Source of the DNA: Vibrio hannami
GTDB lineage: Bacteria > Pseudomonadota > Gammaproteobacteria > Enterobacterales > Vibrionaceae
NCBI RefSeq assembly: GCF_029589055.1
Contig: NZ_JARQZP010000007.1
Coordinates: 186,001 to 250,000 of the forward strand
Length of the DNA: 64,000 bases
Reading direction: 5' to 3'
The notes beneath the pieces are model-generated. The model did no database searches, was not told where the DNA came from, and saw only the letters and a program-made list of their open reading frames with translations. Position 1 is the stretch's first letter; each line of letters opens with the position of its first letter. Positions 46,770 to 55,540 of this stretch are shown piece by piece. Position numbers and translations under genes: made by a program.

Positions 46770-47450
46770 TTATTGAGAAACCTGATTCTCTAATTGCAGG
46801 ACCAGGTCATCAGCAAGGTTTAGCTGGGTGGCTAGCTCCTTCAGGTAGGCCTTTTCCATAAAGTTCTGCTCATCGACTACCAAAAGTGTGGCCAGATAGA
46901 CTTCTGTTGCCTGTTGGGGTGAAGAAACTAATTGCGCCACCTCAGAAGGATCTAAAGGCTTGTTTAGTTCTGTCTGAACAAAAGTATTTACTGAGTCATC
47001 AGCGCCCATTTCTGCCAGAGCCTGTTCAATTTTTGCCTGTTCTTCTGCATCAACGTGCCCATCTGCCTTTGCTGCTGCAATCATGGCTTTAAGGATTAAG
47101 GTGCTGTGCTGGTTCTCATCCAGAGTTTCTGGTTGCTGCTGTGGTTGTGCCGGAGAAGAGCCTGAATCATTCCCGCCCTGATAATCGTTATAAAGCTTGT
47201 ATGCCAGAGCGCCAAGAGCGGCAGCACTGGTTACGCCTAACGCCTTTTTCCCCATCTTTTTGGCTTTCTTTGAGCCCATAAGTACACCTAGTAGCCCTCC
47301 ACCAACTGCGCCAGCTCCAAAGGCTGTCAGGTTGCTTTTGTTATCCTTCGCCATATTGCCAAGGTTTGAAGAGCCTTGCTTTAGTTGTTCGGTACCTTGT
47401 TTAACAATATCCGAGTTTAGTGCCTGATTAAGTAAACTTTTAAGATCCAT
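46770..47450 (-). CDS. yebE: YebE-like inner membrane protein (DUF533, TerB-like)
   Basis: A 226-aa protein. The N-terminal part has a glycine-rich hydrophobic segment (LTAFGAGAVGGGLLGVLMGSKKAKK, about residues 40-64) and a second (VTSAAALGALAYKLY), then a proline/glutamine linker. The C-terminal TerB-like helical domain reads LILKAMIAAAKADGHVDAEEQAKIEQAL. This matches DUF533/YebE, of unknown function. The frame opens at 47504, but GGGGAG just before the ATG at 47450 decides the start. Confidence 0.85.
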   Translation of the reverse strand: MDLKSLLNQALNSDIVKQGTEQLKQGSSNLGNMAKDNKSNLTAFGAGAVGGGLLGVLMGSKKAKKMGKKALGVTSAAALGALAYKLYNDYQGGNDSGSSPAQPQQQPETLDENQHSTLILKAMIAAAKADGHVDAEEQAKIEQALAEMGADDSVNTFVQTELNKPLDPSEVAQLVSSPQQATEVYLATLLVVDEQNFMEKAYLKELATQLNLADDLVLQLENQVSQ

Positions 47451-47557
47451 GGATATCTCCCCCCAGATAGTTCTTTTTCTAATATTGATACCAATAATAG
47501 ACAACCTATTCGGGAAGTTATTCCATATTTACGATGTTTTACAAAATAGTGAGCGAT

Positions 47558-47665
47558 GGCCATCTGGGAATGCTCGCTTCCACGAACCGCTCTAAGCACA
47601 TGTCGAGTGCAAATGTTATTTAACCACTAAGCATGTTCGTTCCATCGAGCACACCCCAGATGGTC
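47558..47665. repeat. Long-arm palindromic repeat, copy 3
   Basis: Left arm GGCCATCTGGGAATGCTCG...ACGAACCG (from 47558) and right arm CATGTTCGT...CGAGCACACCCCAGATGGTC (to 47665) pair with a few mismatches. It lies between proS and the yebE-like gene, downstream of the proS terminator. Confidence 0.8.
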
Positions 47666-47690
47666 ATGTTAGGCCGCCGAGACAAGAAAA

Positions 47691-47712
47691 AAGGGCCGCG
47701 AATGCGACCCTT
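47691..47712 (-). terminator. Rho-independent terminator of proS
   Basis: Arms AAGGGCCGC (47691-47699) and GCGACCCTT (47704-47712) with one G-U pair, followed on the minus strand by a run of six U. It lies 22 bp past the proS stop. Confidence 0.85.
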
Positions 47713-47733
47713 AGTAAGTAACAGCTTATCGAA

Positions 47734-49449
47734 TTAAGCTAGCTGAGCCTTTACATGCTCAACGATGTTTTCCATCGCTATGCCAGTCTTTTCGCCTGAA
47801 CGACGGTTCTTATATTCGAAGTTGCCTTCGTCCATGCTGCGGTCGCCAATAACGATAGTGTGAGGAATACCCACAAGCTCGATATCTTTAAACATTACAC
47901 CCGGACGCTCTTTACGGTCATCGAATAGTACTTCAATGCCCGCAGAAGTCAGGTCCGCGTAAAGCTTCTCAGCTGCTTCTTTTACGCGCTCAGACTTGTG
48001 CATATTCATAGGAACAATCGCAACCTGGAACGGTGCAATCGCATCTGGCCAGATAATGCCGAATTTATCGTGGTTCTGCTCAATTGCAGAAGCAACCACA
48101 CGAGAAACACCGATGCCGTAACAACCCATTTCCAGAGTTACGCTCTTACCATCAGGGCCAAGAACGTTACAGTTCATCTTCTCAGAGTAGTTAGTACCAA
48201 GCTGGAAGATATGACCAACTTCGATACCACGTTTAAGAGATATTATCCCTTTACCACATGGGCTTGGATCGCCTTCAACGACATTACGTAGGTCTTCAAC
48301 CTGACCCAGCTCTGCATCACGACCCCAGTTGATACCGAAGTAGTGCTTGTCATCAGCGTTAGCGCCAGCGCCGAAGTCACTCATTTTAGCAACGGTGCGG
48401 TCAACGATAAACGGCAGTTCAAGACCAACAGGGCCTAGTGAGCCAGGGCCAGCACCGATTAGCGCACGAATCTCTTCTTCTGTTGCCATTTCCAGAGGAG
48501 AAGCCACTTCTTTCAGGTTCTCAGCTTTAACTTCGTTAAGCTCGTGATCACCACGGATGATAAGTGCAATCAGGTCAGCTTCAATTTCTTCAGATGCTTT
48601 TACAAACAGTGTCTTAACGGTTTTTTCGATAGGAAGATCGAACTGCTCAACAAGCTCTGCAATCGTTTTAGCGTTTGGTGTATCAACCAGTGTCATCTCT
48701 TGAGTTGGAGCTTCTAGCTCGCCTTCTGGAGCCAGTGCTTCTGCTTTTTCAATGTTTGCCGCGTAGTCAGACTCAGTAGAGAACGCAATCAGGTCTTCAC
48801 CGCTTTCTGCTAGCACATGGAATTCTTGAGAGCCACTGCCACCGATTGCACCAGAGTCAGCTAGCACCGGACGGTACTCAAGGCCCATACGATCAAATGC
48901 TTTACAGTAAGCATCGTGCATTATGTCGTATGATTTCTGTAAACCTTCTTTATCGATATCAAAGCTGTACGCATCCATCATGCTGAACTCACGAGCGCGC
49001 ATTACACCAAAGCGTGGACGACGTTCATCGCGGAACTTAGTCTGGATTTGGTACAGGTTAAGCGGTAGCTGTTTGTAAGAAGCAACTTCGTTACGCACAA
49101 GGCTAGTGATAACTTCTTCAGCTGTTGGGCTAAGTACAAACGGACGTTCATGACGGTCAGTAAAACGAAGTAGCTCATCGCCCATCTTTTCAGAGCGGCC
49201 TGTTTCTTCCCATAGTTCAAACGGCTGAACAACGGGCATCAATGTTTCGACAGCACCTGCATTGTCGATCTCTTGACGAACGATGTTTTCGACTTTACGC
49301 AGCACACGTAGACCGGTAGGTAGCCAGGTGTATAGACCTGAAGCCAGCTTACGGATCATACCTGCACGTAGCATGAGCTGGTGGCTCACTACTTCTGCGT
49401 CGTTTGGAGTCTCCTTAAGAGTAGAAAGAAGATAGTTACTGGTACGCAT
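47734..49449 (-). CDS. proS: Prolyl-tRNA synthetase
   Basis: A 571-aa class II aminoacyl-tRNA synthetase of the bacterial type. Motif 2-like [25 protein letters not shown] and motif 3-like [17 protein letters not shown] are clear. A long insertion between motifs 2 and 3 (about residues 220-400) is the editing domain for misacylated Ala-tRNA(Pro). The C-terminal anticodon-binding domain follows. trmO lies 88 bp upstream on the same strand, as in E. coli where proS and yaeB/trmO are neighbours. Confidence 0.97.
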   Translation of the reverse strand: MRTSNYLLSTLKETPNDAEVVSHQLMLRAGMIRKLASGLYTWLPTGLRVLRKVENIVRQEIDNAGAVETLMPVVQPFELWEETGRSEKMGDELLRFTDRHERPFVLSPTAEEVITSLVRNEVASYKQLPLNLYQIQTKFRDERRPRFGVMRAREFSMMDAYSFDIDKEGLQKSYDIMHDAYCKAFDRMGLEYRPVLADSGAIGGSGSQEFHVLAESGEDLIAFSTESDYAANIEKAEALAPEGELEAPTQEMTLVDTPNAKTIAELVEQFDLPIEKTVKTLFVKASEEIEADLIALIIRGDHELNEVKAENLKEVASPLEMATEEEIRALIGAGPGSLGPVGLELPFIVDRTVAKMSDFGAGANADDKHYFGINWGRDAELGQVEDLRNVVEGDPSPCGKGIISLKRGIEVGHIFQLGTNYSEKMNCNVLGPDGKSVTLEMGCYGIGVSRVVASAIEQNHDKFGIIWPDAIAPFQVAIVPMNMHKSERVKEAAEKLYADLTSAGIEVLFDDRKERPGVMFKDIELVGIPHTIVIGDRSMDEGNFEYKNRRSGEKTGIAMENIVEHVKAQLA

Positions 49450-49537
49450 TTATGGTATCCGTTTATGAAAGTTAATAAAAAATACTGCAAGAGCAGTAAT
49501 TAGAGTAGCCGCTAATAATAGCAGTCTTCAACTCATG

Positions 49538-50236
49538 TCAAAAGCGTTCGATTGACGTCACAGTAACTATTTCGTCTGATATCCTGAATTTAACATTCAA
49601 ATCGAACAAATTTACCGCATATTCTTTGCTATCTGGCTTGTTCTTTTTATAAGCAGGCCGTGGATCCTGAGCCAGCACCTCGATGATAACTGCTTTTACC
49701 TGCTTCTGATTTGCATGGAATCGTAGCTGCTGTGTCGCAAGATCTGAGAACACAACCGCAAGCTGTGTTGGTTCATGACTGGCAAAGCCGCCATTTGCCT
49801 GAGGAATGGAGTCTGAGTAAGGGATATAAGGTTTTATATCCACGATAGGGGTTTGATCGACTAAGTCTGCGCTTCCCAGTTCCAGCCATACCTGACCGTT
49901 TTTATGGATAACTCCCTTGAGTTCGACTGCTGACATACCAATACCGTTTGGTCTGAAAGGTGAACGTGTAGCAAATACACCAACTCTTTCATTTCCACCA
50001 AGCCTTGGTGGTCGAACGGTTGGAGTCCAGCCGGATTCCAGATTTTGATCAAATAGAAAGAGTAGCCATAAATGGCTGAATTCTTCTATCCCTCTAACGG
50101 CTTCCAGAGAGTTGGCATCACCAGTTAAACGAAGTCGTGAAGTCGCACTAGGAGCTAGCCTGGGCTGCCTTGGAACTGCAAATTTCTCTTTGTAAGGGCT
50201 TTCTATAAATCCAACAGGGGTAACTGAGTAGTCCAT
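49538..50236 (-). CDS. trmO: tRNA (t6A37) N6-methyltransferase TrmO
   Basis: A 232-aa protein of the TsaA/TrmO family (YaeB). PVGFIESPYKEKFAVPRQPRLAP at the start, HLWLLFLFDQN, RLGGNERVGVFATRSPFRPNGIGMSAVEL and DIKPYIPYSD are characteristic of its beta-barrel SAM-binding fold. TrmO methylates t6A37 to m6t6A in tRNA-Thr. It is divergent from rpmJ2, sharing a control region with a Zur and a Fur-like box. Confidence 0.92.
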   Translation of the reverse strand: MDYSVTPVGFIESPYKEKFAVPRQPRLAPSATSRLRLTGDANSLEAVRGIEEFSHLWLLFLFDQNLESGWTPTVRPPRLGGNERVGVFATRSPFRPNGIGMSAVELKGVIHKNGQVWLELGSADLVDQTPIVDIKPYIPYSDSIPQANGGFASHEPTQLAVVFSDLATQQLRFHANQKQVKAVIIEVLAQDPRPAYKKNKPDSKEYAVNLFDLNVKFRISDEIVTVTSIERF

Positions 50237-50298
50237 CGTTTCATTTGCTTAAATTTAGTTAAAAACAAAATAACACAAAAAATGCTCGATTAATTGAG

Positions 50299-50313
50299 TG
50301 ATAATCAATATCA
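50299..50313. promoter_or_regulatory. Fur-like box
   Basis: TGATAATCAATATCA fits the Fur 7-1-7 consensus TGATAAT-N-ATTATCA with one mismatch. It lies between trmO and rpmJ2, 10 bp from the Zur box. Which promoter it serves is not clear. Confidence 0.55.
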
Positions 50314-50322
50314 TTTAAATTA

Positions 50323-50337
50323 TGTTATAATATAACA
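50323..50337. promoter_or_regulatory. Zur box of rpmJ2, with -10 TATAAT inside
   Basis: TGTTATAATATAACA is a perfect odd palindrome, matching the core of known Zur sites. The -10-like TATAAT (50326-50331) lies within it, so zinc-loaded Zur would block the promoter of rpmJ2. Confidence 0.85.
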
Positions 50338-50353
50338 ATTTTTAGAGGAGATT

Positions 50354-50494
50354 ATGAAGGTATTAAGTTCACTCAAAAGCGCAAAAACGCGTCATCCTGG
50401 TTGTCAGATAGTAAAGAGAAGAGGCCGAATTTACGTAATCTGTAAAACAAATCCACGCTTTAAAGCTGTTCAGGGCAAGAAAAGCAAAAGATGA
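50354..50494 (+). CDS. rpmJ: Ribosomal protein L36, type B (zinc-independent)
   Basis: A 46-aa protein, [19 protein letters not shown] then [21 protein letters not shown], almost the same as E. coli YkgO. It lacks the four zinc ligands of the main L36, so it can replace that protein when zinc is scarce. A strong AGAGGAG site precedes the ATG. The palindromic Zur box upstream supports zinc control. The partner L31 type B gene, next to it in E. coli, is not adjacent. Confidence 0.93.
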   Translation: MKVLSSLKSAKTRHPGCQIVKRRGRIYVICKTNPRFKAVQGKKSKR

Positions 50495-50573
50495 GAAAGT
50501 GAGGTTATTTGCTATGAAAATGTCTTTACGTCCTGGATATTTGGCAAAATTATCGTAGTAGGTCAGTGTATAT

Positions 50574-50603
50574 GCAGTTCTGTCAGGGTTTGGTCAGAAC
50601 TGC
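50574..50603. repeat. Hairpin downstream of rpmJ2
   Basis: GCAGTTCTG (50574-50582) and CAGAACTGC (50595-50603) form a perfect 9-bp stem with a 12-nt loop. There is no U-run, so whether it ends the rpmJ2 transcript is uncertain. Confidence 0.5.
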
Positions 50604-50657
50604 GATAAGTTAGATACTAATGCAGGTCGAACATTTACTCATTAAGTATTCTCCCTG

Positions 50658-50673
50658 TGCGACATTTGTCGCA
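50658..50673. promoter_or_regulatory. Perfect inverted repeat upstream of the AbgT gene
   Basis: TGCGACA-TT-TGTCGCA, 7-bp arms 2 bp apart, ending 22 bp before the ATG of the AbgT transporter. Its position suits a repressor operator. I do not recognise the factor. Confidence 0.55.
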
Positions 50674-50695
50674 TAAATTATTTAAAGGGGGAGAG

Positions 50696-52288
50696 ATGAG
50701 TACATCTACTTCAATAAAAAGAGAACTGCCGCCAAAAAAGCCGTTATTTACGCGTTTTCTGGATGGCGTTGAATATCTGGGGAATCTATTACCTCATCCG
50801 ATTACTTTGTTTGCCATCTTCTGTATTGCGATTTTATTAGCATCAGGTATTGCGGGTTATTTTGAGGTTTCAGTTGTAGATCCAAGGCCTGAGGGTGCTA
50901 GTGGTCGTTCCGCAGATGGAATTATTCAGGTTGTAAGTCTGTTAAATGCAGATGGCCTAAGACTGATTGTCACTAACCTGGTGAGCAATTTCACTGGGTT
51001 CGCACCATTAGGTACAGTGCTGGTTGCTATGCTTGGTGTAGCGATTGCAGAACATTCAGGTATGCTTTCAGCGGCTATGCGCGGGCTGGTCATGGGCGCA
51101 TCGAAGCGCATGGTTACTGTAGCTGTAGTGTTTGCCGGTATTATTTCGAATACGGCTTCTGAACTTGGCTACGTTGTTCTTATTCCACTGGCAGCTATGC
51201 TCTTCCACTCGCTTGGTCGCCACCCGCTTGCAGGTCTTGCTGCTGCGTTCGCAGGTGTATCCGGTGGTTATTCAGCAAACCTTCTTATTGGTACGGTTGA
51301 TCCGCTACTTTCAGGGATTACTGAAACTGCCGCGCAGATGATCGATCCAAGCTATACGGTTGGCCCTGAAGTTAACTGGTACTTTATGTTTGCATCTACT
51401 TTCTTTATCGCTTTTACCGGCGCTTTTGTAACGGAGAAGATTGTAGAGCCTAAGCTGGGTCAATATAACGAAGAAGAGGCAGCTGAAGATCTCTCGAATG
51501 ACAAAATGGGCACACTTACAGCAGAAGAGAAAAAGGGTCTGAAGTGGGCTGGTATTGCTGTACTTGTGGTAGGAGCGATTATTGCCTCTACAGTGGTTCC
51601 GGAAAGTGGTGTACTGCGTAATCCTGAAACTGGTCTTGTAGCAGGGTCACCGTTCCTTAAGAGTATCGTTGCCTTTATCTTTGTATTCTTCGCTATCCCG
51701 GGTTTTGTTTACGGTAAAGTCACCGGTAGCATGAACAATGATCGCGATGTCATTAATGCCATGTCTAAATCCATGTCTTCTATGGGTATGTATATCGTAC
51801 TGGTGTTCTTTGCGGCTCAGTTTGTTGCTTTCTTCAAATGGACTAACTTCGGACAGGTGTTCGCGGTTGCGGGTGCTGACTTCCTGCAAAGCATCGGATT
51901 AACAGGACCATTGCTGTTTTTCGCATTTATCCTGATGTGTGGTTTTATCAACCTGATGATAGGCTCTGCGTCTGCTCAGTGGGCGGTAACTGCACCTATC
52001 TTTGTTCCTATGCTAATGCTAGTGGGATATGCGCCAGAAACCATTCAGGCGGCGTACCGTATCGGTGATTCAACCACTAACATCATCACACCGATGATGA
52101 GTTACTTCGGTCTGATACTGGCGGTAGCTACGCGCTACATGAAGAACCTGGGTATCGGTACGCTTATCGCGACTATGCTTCCTTATTCAATGGTCTTTAT
52201 TGTTGGATGGAGTTTGCTGTTCTATGTTTGGGTATTTGTTCTTGGTTTACCGGTAGGTCCGGGTGCAGCAACTTACTATACGCCTTAA
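50696..52288 (+). CDS. AbgT-family transporter
   Basis: A 530-aa inner-membrane protein with about 12 hydrophobic segments. FLDGVEYLGNLLPHPITLFAIF, RLIVTNLVSNFTGFAPLGTVLVAMLGVAIAEHSGMLSAAMRG and FINLMIGSASAQWAVTAPIFVPMLMLVGYAPE are AbgT features. E. coli AbgT imports p-aminobenzoyl-glutamate; several homologues export sulfonamides, so direction cannot be fixed here. The start at 50696 is chosen from a GGGGGAGAG site. No abgA/abgB hydrolase genes are adjacent. Confidence 0.9.
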   Translation: MSTSTSIKRELPPKKPLFTRFLDGVEYLGNLLPHPITLFAIFCIAILLASGIAGYFEVSVVDPRPEGASGRSADGIIQVVSLLNADGLRLIVTNLVSNFTGFAPLGTVLVAMLGVAIAEHSGMLSAAMRGLVMGASKRMVTVAVVFAGIISNTASELGYVVLIPLAAMLFHSLGRHPLAGLAAAFAGVSGGYSANLLIGTVDPLLSGITETAAQMIDPSYTVGPEVNWYFMFASTFFIAFTGAFVTEKIVEPKLGQYNEEEAAEDLSNDKMGTLTAEEKKGLKWAGIAVLVVGAIIASTVVPESGVLRNPETGLVAGSPFLKSIVAFIFVFFAIPGFVYGKVTGSMNNDRDVINAMSKSMSSMGMYIVLVFFAAQFVAFFKWTNFGQVFAVAGADFLQSIGLTGPLLFFAFILMCGFINLMIGSASAQWAVTAPIFVPMLMLVGYAPETIQAAYRIGDSTTNIITPMMSYFGLILAVATRYMKNLGIGTLIATMLPYSMVFIVGWSLLFYVWVFVLGLPVGPGAATYYTP

Positions 52289-52322
52289 TCAACTTACGCA
52301 TTAATTATCTAGGACAGCCGTT

Positions 52323-52426
52323 AGTCTGATTGGTTGTGATGGAACAAACATACAAGGGCATGGATGCCCTTGTTTAAGCGAACAGGGATGTGTTCAGCGG
52401 TTTGTGGAATCATGACCATTCAGGCT
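52323..52426. repeat. Long-arm palindromic repeat, copy 4 (GGGCATGGATGCCC subtype)
   Basis: Left arm AGTCTGATTGGTTGTGAT...ACAAACAT and right arm CGGTTTGT...ATCATGACCATTCAGGCT pair over most of their length. Inside is CAAGGGCATGGATGCCCTTG, shared with copy 1. Core change ACGAAC to ACAAAC is matched by GTTTGT on the other side. It lies between convergent abgT-type gene and thiE. Confidence 0.8.
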
Positions 52427-52436
52427 ATTTGAAGAC

Positions 52437-53063
52437 CTACTCCGTAGAACTTTCAATGATAGCCCTCAGATCGTAACTGGCTAGCTTTGGGTCTTCTGCA
52501 TGACAGATTGCGGAAACCAGTGCGATTCCATCAACCCCTGTCTCAGCTATTTTCCTTATATTCGAATCCTTGATTCCACCAATGGCAACTAGCGGAAGTT
52601 TGCTGGCTTCAACCGCTTTTTTCAGACCATCAATACCCCAGTGTTTGACCGTGTTGGTTTTGGTTGGGGTGGCAAAGATTGCGCTTACACCAAGATAGTC
52701 CACAGGCAGGCTTTGAGCTTCAGCTAACTGCTTTTCGTTTTCTACCGAAAGCCCAAGAAGCATATCTTTGCCAATCAGCTCCCTGGCAATAGTCGCAGGC
52801 ATATCTGATTGACCAAGATGAATGCCGTCTGCCTTTACCGCCAAAGCAACATCAACACGATCATTGATAATTAGTGGTACGCCAGTTCCTTCAAGCACCG
52901 ATTTTACAGCCTTTGCGCGCTCGATAAAGGCACGGATATCTCCGTGCTTTTCACGAACCTGCACCATAGTTACGCCACCTTTGACTGCTTCAGAAACAAC
53001 GTATTTCAGGGTTTCTATATCCTGATGATCATCGGTGACCAGATATAAAAGATATGGGCTCAT
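52437..53063 (-). CDS. thiE: Thiamin-phosphate synthase ThiE
   Basis: A 208-aa TIM-barrel enzyme: VTMVQVREKHGD, VPLIINDRVDVALAVKADGIHLGQSDMP and YLGVSAIFATPTKTNTVKHWGIDGL are ThiE motifs. It joins HMP-diphosphate and thiazole phosphate to thiamin phosphate. It is the last gene of the TPP-riboswitch operon, 4 bp after thiM. The thiazole is supplied by ThiM and the pyrimidine by ThiD, so the operon can make thiamin from salvaged parts. Confidence 0.94.
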   Translation of the reverse strand: MSPYLLYLVTDDHQDIETLKYVVSEAVKGGVTMVQVREKHGDIRAFIERAKAVKSVLEGTGVPLIINDRVDVALAVKADGIHLGQSDMPATIARELIGKDMLLGLSVENEKQLAEAQSLPVDYLGVSAIFATPTKTNTVKHWGIDGLKKAVEASKLPLVAIGGIKDSNIRKIAETGVDGIALVSAICHAEDPKLASYDLRAIIESSTE

Positions 53064-53067
53064 ATAA

Positions 53068-53865
53068 TTACAATGCTTCTAGCTTAAGGGCTTTCAATAA
53101 TTGCTCTTCATCTAGTTGATACAGAGCATCCAGCAGGTTTAGCTGCAAGGAACCCGGTCCCGCTGACTTCTCTGCTGCCAGCTCGCCAGCCACACCCAAT
53201 ACGGCAGTCGCGGCTAATCCGGTAGTATCACCAATAGCTGCAAATGCACCAGTGAGTGCGGTATGAGTACAACCCATGCCTGTTACATACGGCATCATCT
53301 GGTGACCGTTTTTAAGCGCAACAGTGCTGCTTTCAGTGACTACATAATCTGTTTCGCCAGAGATAACCACAGAGCATTTATACTCACACGCCAGGAACCT
53401 GGCAGCATTGACCGCAGAATCGCTTGAATCCAAAGCATCTACACCCTTGCTTTGAGCCTGTTCGCCAGCCAGAGCGATTATTTCGGATGCGTTACCCCTG
53501 ATTATCAGATTACTTGCAGCTGCAACAATCTTACGGGCGGTTTCAGTGCGTAGCTTACTTGCCCCGCAGCCTACAGGGTCAAGAACAATAACTTTATCGT
53601 TAGCGTTTGCCTGCTCGACGGCGAATTCCATACGAGGAACCCAAACACTGTCCAGCGTTCCGATATTAATAACCAGAGCTCCGGCAAAGCTCATCATCTC
53701 CGCCATCTCTTCTTTGCTATGAGCCATTATTGGTGATGCACCAATTGCCAGTAGGGCATTGGCGGTATTATTCATCACTACATAGTTGGTGATATTTACA
53801 ACCAACGGTTTTTGCTTACGCAGGGTGTTTAGTGATTCTGAAATTTGTTGTTTTAGAGTTTGCAT
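53068..53865 (-). CDS. thiM: Hydroxyethylthiazole kinase ThiM
   Basis: A 265-aa ribokinase-like enzyme: [50 protein letters not shown] and [19 protein letters not shown] are ThiM features. It phosphorylates salvaged 4-methyl-5-hydroxyethylthiazole. It lies 9 bp after tenA and 4 bp before thiE, on the minus strand. Confidence 0.94.
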   Translation of the reverse strand: MQTLKQQISESLNTLRKQKPLVVNITNYVVMNNTANALLAIGASPIMAHSKEEMAEMMSFAGALVINIGTLDSVWVPRMEFAVEQANANDKVIVLDPVGCGASKLRTETARKIVAAASNLIIRGNASEIIALAGEQAQSKGVDALDSSDSAVNAARFLACEYKCSVVISGETDYVVTESSTVALKNGHQMMPYVTGMGCTHTALTGAFAAIGDTTGLAATAVLGVAGELAAEKSAGPGSLQLNLLDALYQLDEEQLLKALKLEAL

Positions 53866-53874
53866 GCTGTGTCC

Positions 53875-54540
53875 TTATCTCTTTATGTCCAATGCTTGTT
53901 GCCAGAACGCAATTTCCATACGTGTTGCGACTCTGAATGTATTGCAAAGCTGTTTACCGCGAGCACTATTTAAATCAATCTCTTCCAGTAATTCATCCAG
54001 TTGCTCAGTACTGGTTGCTACACCAGACAGAAATTCTTCCCCGCCATAAAGCAAAATCCAGCTGTTATATGGATTTCCTTCAAGAACCGTTTCCGGGCCA
54101 TTAATCAGGTTGTGGCCAATTTCACCATAACCGATAGAGCAGGGAGCAAGAGCAACCATCAGGTCGGTCAGGTCGCCACTGTTGCCTGCATCTAATACAT
54201 ATCGCGTATAAGCCACGGTGCCAAAGTCTTCGTCTTCAGCTTCCATATCGCTTTCTGTCAGCCCCCACTGGCCGCAGTAACTCACATGATGGGCAATCTC
54301 AGAATCCAGAAGGGCTTGTACGCTCGGTAGAGCCATTCTCATTTCTTGCAGGGTACGAGCCTTGTAGATCGCCAGCGCATAAGCTCGGGCGTACTGCTTC
54401 AGGAATAAAAAGTCCTGTTTCAGATAGTGGAGATACGAGCTGTGCTCAAGAGTCCCCAGTGATAGTTGCTGCACAAAATCATGTTTTGTGTAGGCTTCCC
54501 ATTCTTCCTGGCAAGCGTTGATTAAGTCCTTATGATTCAT
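53875..54540 (-). CDS. tenA: Aminopyrimidine aminohydrolase TenA
   Basis: A 221-aa TenA/thiaminase II protein: LGTLEHSSYLHYLKQDFLFLKQYARAYALAIYKA, ALAPCSIGYGEIG with the conserved catalytic cysteine, and ILLYGGEEF. It hydrolyses aminopyrimidine from degraded thiamin to HMP, which fits the ThiXYZ importer in the same operon. The frame opens at 54672, overlapping thiY; the ATG at 54540 gives the normal length and lies 13 bp after thiY. Confidence 0.92.
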   Translation of the reverse strand: MNHKDLINACQEEWEAYTKHDFVQQLSLGTLEHSSYLHYLKQDFLFLKQYARAYALAIYKARTLQEMRMALPSVQALLDSEIAHHVSYCGQWGLTESDMEAEDEDFGTVAYTRYVLDAGNSGDLTDLMVALAPCSIGYGEIGHNLINGPETVLEGNPYNSWILLYGGEEFLSGVATSTEQLDELLEEIDLNSARGKQLCNTFRVATRMEIAFWQQALDIKR

Positions 54541-54553
54541 CGTTATTAAATCC

Positions 54554-55501
54554 TTAAAGGGCAGAGAGCATCTGCTCAGCAGTTGGCTGCTTAGCAATGA
54601 TCTTGTGACGGAACATAAACTCAGCGAAGTCGTCGTAACGTTTTTTATCAACGGCAGAAGGGCGCAGCGCAAAGCGTGGAAGTGTGTCTCTCCAGGCGCG
54701 CTTGTTTAGCTCGTTGTTTAGCGTATCTGGAGAGTAAGCAACAAATTCATCCCATGCTTTTTGTGGGTGGTTGACGATATAGATCGTCGCTTTCTCAATT
54801 GCCTTATTAAATCTTTTCAGCGCGTCTGCATCATAGCTGTTGGCATTAGCAACAAAAACAAGTTCATCGTAAGACGGAACGCCATGCTCTTCCGGGAAGA
54901 AGGCTTTTGCTTTGTATCCTTCAAGTTCAAGCTGGTTGGTTTCGAAGTTTCTTAAGCCGCCCCAGATAGCATCAACTTTTCCTGAAGCCAGCGATGAAGA
55001 TAGTGCCCAGCCAACGTTGATAATCTCAACGTCGCTAAACTCCACACCCTCTGTTTCAAGCATGGTGCCAATGGTTGCTTCTTCATTCCCGGCAATTGCG
55101 ATACCAATTTTCTTACCTTTCAGATCAGCAAGTGTGTTTATCTTTCCGTTGTCCAGCACCATCATGGTGTTTAGTGGAGTAGAGATAAGTGTTGCTGAAC
55201 GAACCAGTGGCAGGTTTTCCGCAACATCAATCGTCAGGCTTGTTTGATAAGAAACGGCCAGATCCGTTTTACCTGCTGCTACCAGTTTAGCGGGCAGGCT
55301 AGGATCGGTTGGTTCCTGAATAGTGACCTTTAATCCTTCGTCTTTGAAGTAGCCCTTTTCCTGAGCGATAACAATAGGACCGTGGTTAGGGTTCACAAAC
55401 CAGTCGAGCATCAGGGTTAGCTCTTTATCTTGTGCAGAAGCAGCAGTAGAGCCAAGCGCCAGCGCCAGAGTGAATAGTCCTTTTTTAATCGTGTTTATCA
55501 T
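54554..55501 (-). CDS. thiY: Thiamin-pyrimidine precursor ABC binding protein ThiY
   Basis: A 315-aa NMT1/THI5-like periplasmic binding protein. Signal peptide ends around SAAASAQ-like STAASAQ (residue about 24). Mature motifs: LMLDWFVNPNHGPIVIAQEKGYFKDEGLKV, QEPTDPSLPAKLVAAGKTDLAVSYQTSL and KVDAIWGG. ThiY binds N-formyl-aminopyrimidine for uptake; TenA and ThiD process it. It lies between thiX and tenA in the operon. Confidence 0.92.
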   Translation of the reverse strand: MINTIKKGLFTLALALGSTAASAQDKELTLMLDWFVNPNHGPIVIAQEKGYFKDEGLKVTIQEPTDPSLPAKLVAAGKTDLAVSYQTSLTIDVAENLPLVRSATLISTPLNTMMVLDNGKINTLADLKGKKIGIAIAGNEEATIGTMLETEGVEFSDVEIINVGWALSSSLASGKVDAIWGGLRNFETNQLELEGYKAKAFFPEEHGVPSYDELVFVANANSYDADALKRFNKAIEKATIYIVNHPQKAWDEFVAYSPDTLNNELNKRAWRDTLPRFALRPSAVDKKRYDDFAEFMFRHKIIAKQPTAEQMLSAL

Positions 55502-55540
55502 TTCTGATTTCCTTTGAGTAAGGCTTTAATGTATTGATTT

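Noticed and set aside
50515..50559. A 14-codon ORF after rpmJ2 (MKMSLRPGYLAKLS)
   Set aside because: Too short, with a poor ribosome site; kept only as a note.
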